Below are positions 56,650 to 64,000 of a DNA stretch of 64,000 nt, in pieces. The stretch is taken from assembly GCA_036971475.1 (NCBI GenBank), contig JBAIZL010000003.1, forward strand, positions 54,791,842-54,855,841. The letters run 5' to 3'. The position numbers and the translations under genes were made by a program. The first letter of the stretch is position 1; each line of letters opens with the position of its first letter. The notes below the pieces were generated by a model that was given only the letters and a program-made list of their open reading frames with translations, was not told the origin of the DNA and ran no database searches. The stretch comes from Prosapia bicincta (Eukaryota; Arthropoda; Insecta; Hemiptera; Cercopidae).

Positions 56650-57640
56650 AATTTTATATTTTGCTCCAACTACTTAGTGAAAGAACCGATATCAACAGTG
56701 ATCGCAACATGAAATGTGTCCCTAATAAAGACAGCAATAGCTAAGTGTGAAACCCTGTAGGAGAGAAGAAAGCATTCTGCTAAACGTCATATCGGCTATT
56801 CTGTCACATTCGTAAGTCCGTTCTGTGAACTGATTTTATAACACGTATCGTCTAACAAAACACACAACCAACAGGCTACTGCAGCGGGAGCAGCGAACTC
56901 GCAGACCGGTCCTGCCAGTTGCTAGACGGATCGCCCGGGGGCTGCCACGAGGTAACGGACCGGGGCGCATTCTTTCCCCGTGCTCAGGATGTGATCTAAC
57001 CTCAACGGCTCAACGTGACGCGCGGTGCAAAACTGTCAAGCAAACTCCCCGTACTTCCTTCCTCTCGCTTTACTCCCGCTACGCTTCACAAAGTGACGTC
57101 AGGGCATTATCTTCGTTTCCTGTCATATTTTACCTCTTTTGTTTGTTTAACGCGTCTCGAAGAATGACCATCAGTCAGAAACGTTGTGTATGTCTACTTT
57201 AAAGATTACGATAAAACTCTTAGGACAGTTGATTATAAACAAAGCAATATTTTATATGTACAATATTAAACAACTATAATTTATTGTCCTCCTTTCGTTG
57301 GATATCAGCAAACAGCCAGATGGTCAGTCGTGTTTGTGAAGGTGGATTTGGTTGAGGGAATAAATCGATGTTACAGATTGCTAGGCGATTGCTTACACGC
57401 GGTTGCAGCTGTCCATCCGTGACACCCTCAGGATCGTGTTTTAATTGAAATTCATAATTTTAATCTCTATCGTTCTAATACTCTCCCCCAATATACCTTA
57501 GTAACAGCAACATAGTCTACTACTTTAATTTTAAAGTAAATACTTCTTTTGTTGTTACTGTAGACCTGTGTAAAGCATGTTTTTCACGGATGAAAAATAA
57601 TCTCATCATTACGCTTTATTTTTTAAATCTTTTATTAGTT
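56650..57640. other. GC-rich stretch near 56870-57160, no supported gene
   Basis: Contains TGACGTCA (57094-57101, a CRE-like octamer) and CpG-rich DNA. It could be a promoter region, but no exon was identified. Confidence 0.3.
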
Positions 57641-57641
57641 C

Positions 57642-57668
57642 ACTCTCTCTCTCTCTCTCTCTCTTTCT

Positions 57669-57720
<52 letters not shown>
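57642..57720. repeat. (CT)n(TA)n microsatellite
   Basis: A compound tract joining dispersed repeat R2. Confidence 0.95.
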
Positions 57721-57722
<2 letters not shown>

Positions 57723-58035
57723 TGTACAAATTTTCAATAAATAATAAATAGATTTGTATTCATCCAATTCATCCATTCAAGTTCAAACATATTTTTTTTC
57801 TACTTGTAGTGGATGACACTTGATGTTAATACAGTTGTTTTCAATATAAATTTATTAATTAAATTTAAAAATTTTATTTTTATGTGGGAGAAAAACTTTT
57901 TACAAAAGGGGCAAGGTATGCAATATAGTTATTGGGTCCCATTTGGGTTAAAATAGGTGATAACATATGATTTCATAATACAGGTGATTTTATGTTATGT
58001 GGTAGATCAGCTGTTTTAACGCATGGGTTATGAAT
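57721..58035. repeat. Dispersed repeat R2, copy 2
   Basis: Homologous to 39430-39757, ending AGCTGTTTTAACGCATGGGT. A partial third copy is near 58160-58250. Confidence 0.7.
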
Positions 58036-58312
58036 CTTTGTTTATATTAATTGTAATTATTAATAAATAAAAAGTAACTAAAATAAAATTGATCTTTATT
58101 TACCTCAATAGGGTTTGACCTTAATTTTTATAAATATATTACTTGTTTTTAGCATAAATTAATTGATAACATATGATTTCATATAACAGCTGATTTTATG
58201 TTATAGGTTATGTTTTGCAACAACTGTTTTAACAACTATGCTATATTACGTGGTTTATTTACTTTTTAAACTTAAATGCATTAGTCTATTTATTATTTTC
58301 ATATTAACAGGA

Positions 58313-58491
58313 AATTTATAGGAACATAATCACAATGTTTCAGGAAAATTATAGCAACATCATCATAATTTTTTAGGAAAATGTTAGGAACATAATCATA
58401 TAATATTTAGGAACATTATAGGAACATAATCATAGTTTTTCAGGAAAATTATAAGAACAATATCATAATATTTTAGGAAAATTATAGAAAC
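58313..58491. repeat. Degenerate minisatellite, AGGAACATAATCA-type
   Basis: About 30-37-bp units built on TTATAGGAACATAATCA and TTTCAGGAAAA, about five imperfect copies. Confidence 0.7.
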
Positions 58492-58499
58492 TCCACATC

Positions 58500-60030
58500 T
58501 TCCCCTTCAGAAAGCATAGGTAGGCTATATTTATTTGTAATCTGTCTATGGAACAAGAAATATGTACCTGTAATAAGTAAGAGAGTTCGAATCTGAAAAT
58601 GGGAAAAATTACTTCAAGCTGCGATACGGTTCACTTGCTATTTACGCGCACAAAACGTGAATATGTAAATAATGTTCATTACAATCGCGAAATTATGATC
58701 AGCAAAACATGTGCGTTGTCGAGAAGCGATAGTCTGTGAACGCATTGTATCTCTGTAAACACGGCTGATTGCCTACATCCTTTGTAAATACAGCTCGGCC
58801 TAAACAGCCGCTACAAGGACGAACTCGTCTGCAATGATGAAACACTACACACAGCGAAATCGAAACAACTACGCGGGCTATACACGCGCAAGTTTATGTG
58901 AATGTGCGTAGATTCCTCCGTTCGAGAACAGGTCTACTTCAGGAAACGACCCTGCCCTCAATCCAGACCTCTACAGTCGAATCACTTTGTGAAAAATCGG
59001 GGTATTAGATGTGCACTCCCAAGAGGCGCTAGTGCGCATGCGTGTTAGGGCGACAGCTATGAGTGACACTTCAGTTGGTCGTGAAAGCAGCAGGTGTTGA
59101 ATCTACACGTACCTTTCCAACAACATTTTCCGGTGTTTTGTTTTGAATAAGGTTTTATAGTGGTTATTTTATAGTGCACGTGTTTTTAGTTTCTTTATGA
59201 AATGGTGCAACAGAGTAGTACTAGGGTTCTTTCTCTTGACGTGCATAAAGGATTCAACTCAGCCGAAAATATATAGTCAGACTAGTAGCGTTTCTACTTA
59301 GAACTTTCTCTTCCGCCGCCCCTCGCAAGCGGCCAAACACCACCCTTCACACCCACATGCCTGTGCGACGCGATTTTTGTCAACTGTACAAAAAGTCTTG
59401 TTCCCATCAATATACCTACCCGCGTCTATCTTAGCGTGACAAACGCTGCGGGGGACCACCAAACTCGAATCTCAAACCGAACCTCGAGGACCACTAAACT
59501 TCCTCCTCTGACTGACTGACAGGCGATCGATATGTTCTTTCAGTCATGCCTATTTCCGCTCTCAAGGTCTAACGGGATTGCCGATCAGGAGCATGTCCCA
59601 AGTCTGAGGGTACGACCCTTAGGTATGGCCAAGCGAGAGTGGATAAAGATCCGATTCCTGGACTACCTGGATCGAACCAATCAGCTGGGCTATGAAAATA
59701 TGAGAAAAAAGTTCTACTGGTCCCGAGCAGTTCTGACAAAGCGGAGAAAACCCGTACTGTGTGGTTGGATTATAGTCCCGTCCCAGAGGGCACCCGTTTA
59801 GGCCCTGACGATGAATTTGAGGTATTATTAGTCCGTGGTTTCACACGTTAGATTGCAATAGCCAAAAATAAACGCTATCTATGATTTAGAGGTCAAAGAT
59901 GCTAGGCACTCATTGTCAGTATTCTTCTGTTACACCATCTTTTAATTCTTCTTCTATTCCGCCTATTCTTCCTTATCTATTAATTTTCCTAATTTTATAA
60001 TTTGTATCTAACATTCTTAAACGAATAATA
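58500..60030. other. GC-richer region with an unrecognised 89-codon frame
   Basis: 58700-59820 is clearly less AT-rich than its surroundings. The plus-strand frame 59532-59801 contains REWIKIRFLDYLDRTNQLGY and is not recognised; no introns or repeats support it. An unseen gene's 5' end is possible. Confidence 0.3.
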
Positions 60031-60058
60031 ATTGTATATATGTAAACATATATATATA

Positions 60059-63405
<3,347 letters not shown>

Positions 63406-63412
63406 CTGGAAA

Positions 63413-63690
63413 ATGTTTAAAAACTTCATATTTCCAGAATTACATTGTACTCAAGTAAGAGTCAACTTGCATGTACTATGCAAATATATTAACTTGGTTA
63501 GACCAGCATCTGTCATGACAATCCATGAGTCACAGAGGCAAGCTTTAGATTATGTTGCTATTAATTTAAGAAACTATTTTAATGCACAGGGAATGGCATA
63601 TGCGCCATTCTTTAGGATTAAAAGGAGTAGCTTTTAAATACTTTTGCCAAATAATCCTCGTCATACGCGAAACATAATATTTAAAATTTC
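63413..63690 (+). pseudogene. PIF1/Helitron-type helicase, C-terminal remnant
   Basis: The frame reads LVRPASVMTIHESQRQALDY and VAINLRNYFNAQGMAYAPFF. This matches the helicase end with motif V (MTIxKSQGQTLD, here ESQRQALD) and motif VI (GxxYVAxSRV, here GMAYAPFFRI). A TAA interrupts at 63635-63637, and the same frame continues ILLPNNPRHTRNIIFK, the usual C-terminal tail. Key residues of both motifs (Lys, Gln, Arg context) have changed, so it is dead. In animals such helicases are carried by Helitrons or related elements; I cannot tell which. Confidence 0.7.
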
Positions 63691-64000
63691 ACACTCAGTC
63701 GGAATATGATCCGATCTTAGATAGGTTTCCTGATGTAAAACTTATATATAAAGCTTCAGTAAATATAAAACCTTTTCTACCATTTATGGTTATTTTAAGT
63801 TTGCCTTGAATATAAATTTTATTATCTGTAATTAATTTACATACTGAAATATATTATACAGTGTTTTTTTTTTATTTGGTTTATTACATCACATGTATAC
63901 TACATTGAAGCTTATTTGGGAGACTCCAACTGTAAACTGAATGGCACTGAGCAGGAGTGCAGCAGTGAGACGAGGAAGGGTCAAGGATTCATCAGGTATA
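63691..64000. other. Nothing recognised
   Basis: AT-rich end of the window without recognisable features. Confidence 0.4.

Noticed and set aside
59532..59801. 89-codon frame as a gene
   Set aside because: No recognised domain, no splice support and no homologue recalled; left as unrecognised within the region entry.

Overview
The window is eukaryotic nuclear DNA, almost certainly from an arthropod and most likely an insect. It is AT-rich and intron-rich, packed with Penelope-like elements (PLEs), DNA transposons and long microsatellites. No bacterial operon, CRISPR array, rRNA or intact tRNA gene is visible. The species cannot be named from this sequence.

One host gene is supported: a transmembrane cytochrome b561 (ascorbate-dependent ferric/monodehydroascorbate reductase) on the minus strand. 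Four coding exons are joined by phase-compatible GT-AG introns: 39135-38906, 32405-32197, 24993-24824 and 11825-11678. They give 251 residues with all four heme-ligand histidines and the stop codon. Only the first few codons, promoter and 5' UTR are missing; they lie upstream (above 39135), inside or beyond the window. Almost everything from 11.8 to 38.9 kb is therefore intron of this gene.

The rest is mobile and repetitive DNA. DNA transposons are: a piggyBac deletion derivative with TTAA duplications (36427-37740); a Tigger/pogo-type element with TA duplications and a broken CENP-B/DDE transposase (17923-20234); hAT elements with 8-bp duplications (17382-17826, 51801-52267) and a decayed hAT with transposase remnant (54051-54714); pogo-like MITEs (7596-7942, 25614-25946); and a long-TIR element (22050-22984). 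There are also a non-LTR retrotransposon RNase H tail (55103-55570), a tRNA-derived SINE (53870-54050), a PIF1/Helitron-type helicase remnant (63413-63690), and a 2.3-kb inverted repeat containing an exon-like segment (12319-14585). At least six PLE families are present as GIY-YIG endonuclease remnants.

The most interesting layer is RNA. I find about 20 hammerhead-ribozyme-like motifs, nearly all just 3' of PLE GIY-YIG remnants or in the palindromic PLE arms. Seven carry canonical core residues (CTGANGA and GAAA). Four copies of one family, with related forms in two more, instead carry a TTGACAA core, which amounts to a C3U/G8A swap of the catalytic C3-G8 pair. The stem III sequences are tiny self-complementary palindromes (ACGT, TGTACA, CGGCCG, CTAG, AGCT), which suggests dimeric action.

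Repeats include an uninterrupted (TG)n array of 2685 bp (60061-62745), a 153-bp tandem array (49548-50665) and a 21-bp minisatellite (24413-24734) beside exon 3 of the b561 gene. (AT)n tracts repeatedly abut PLE ends.
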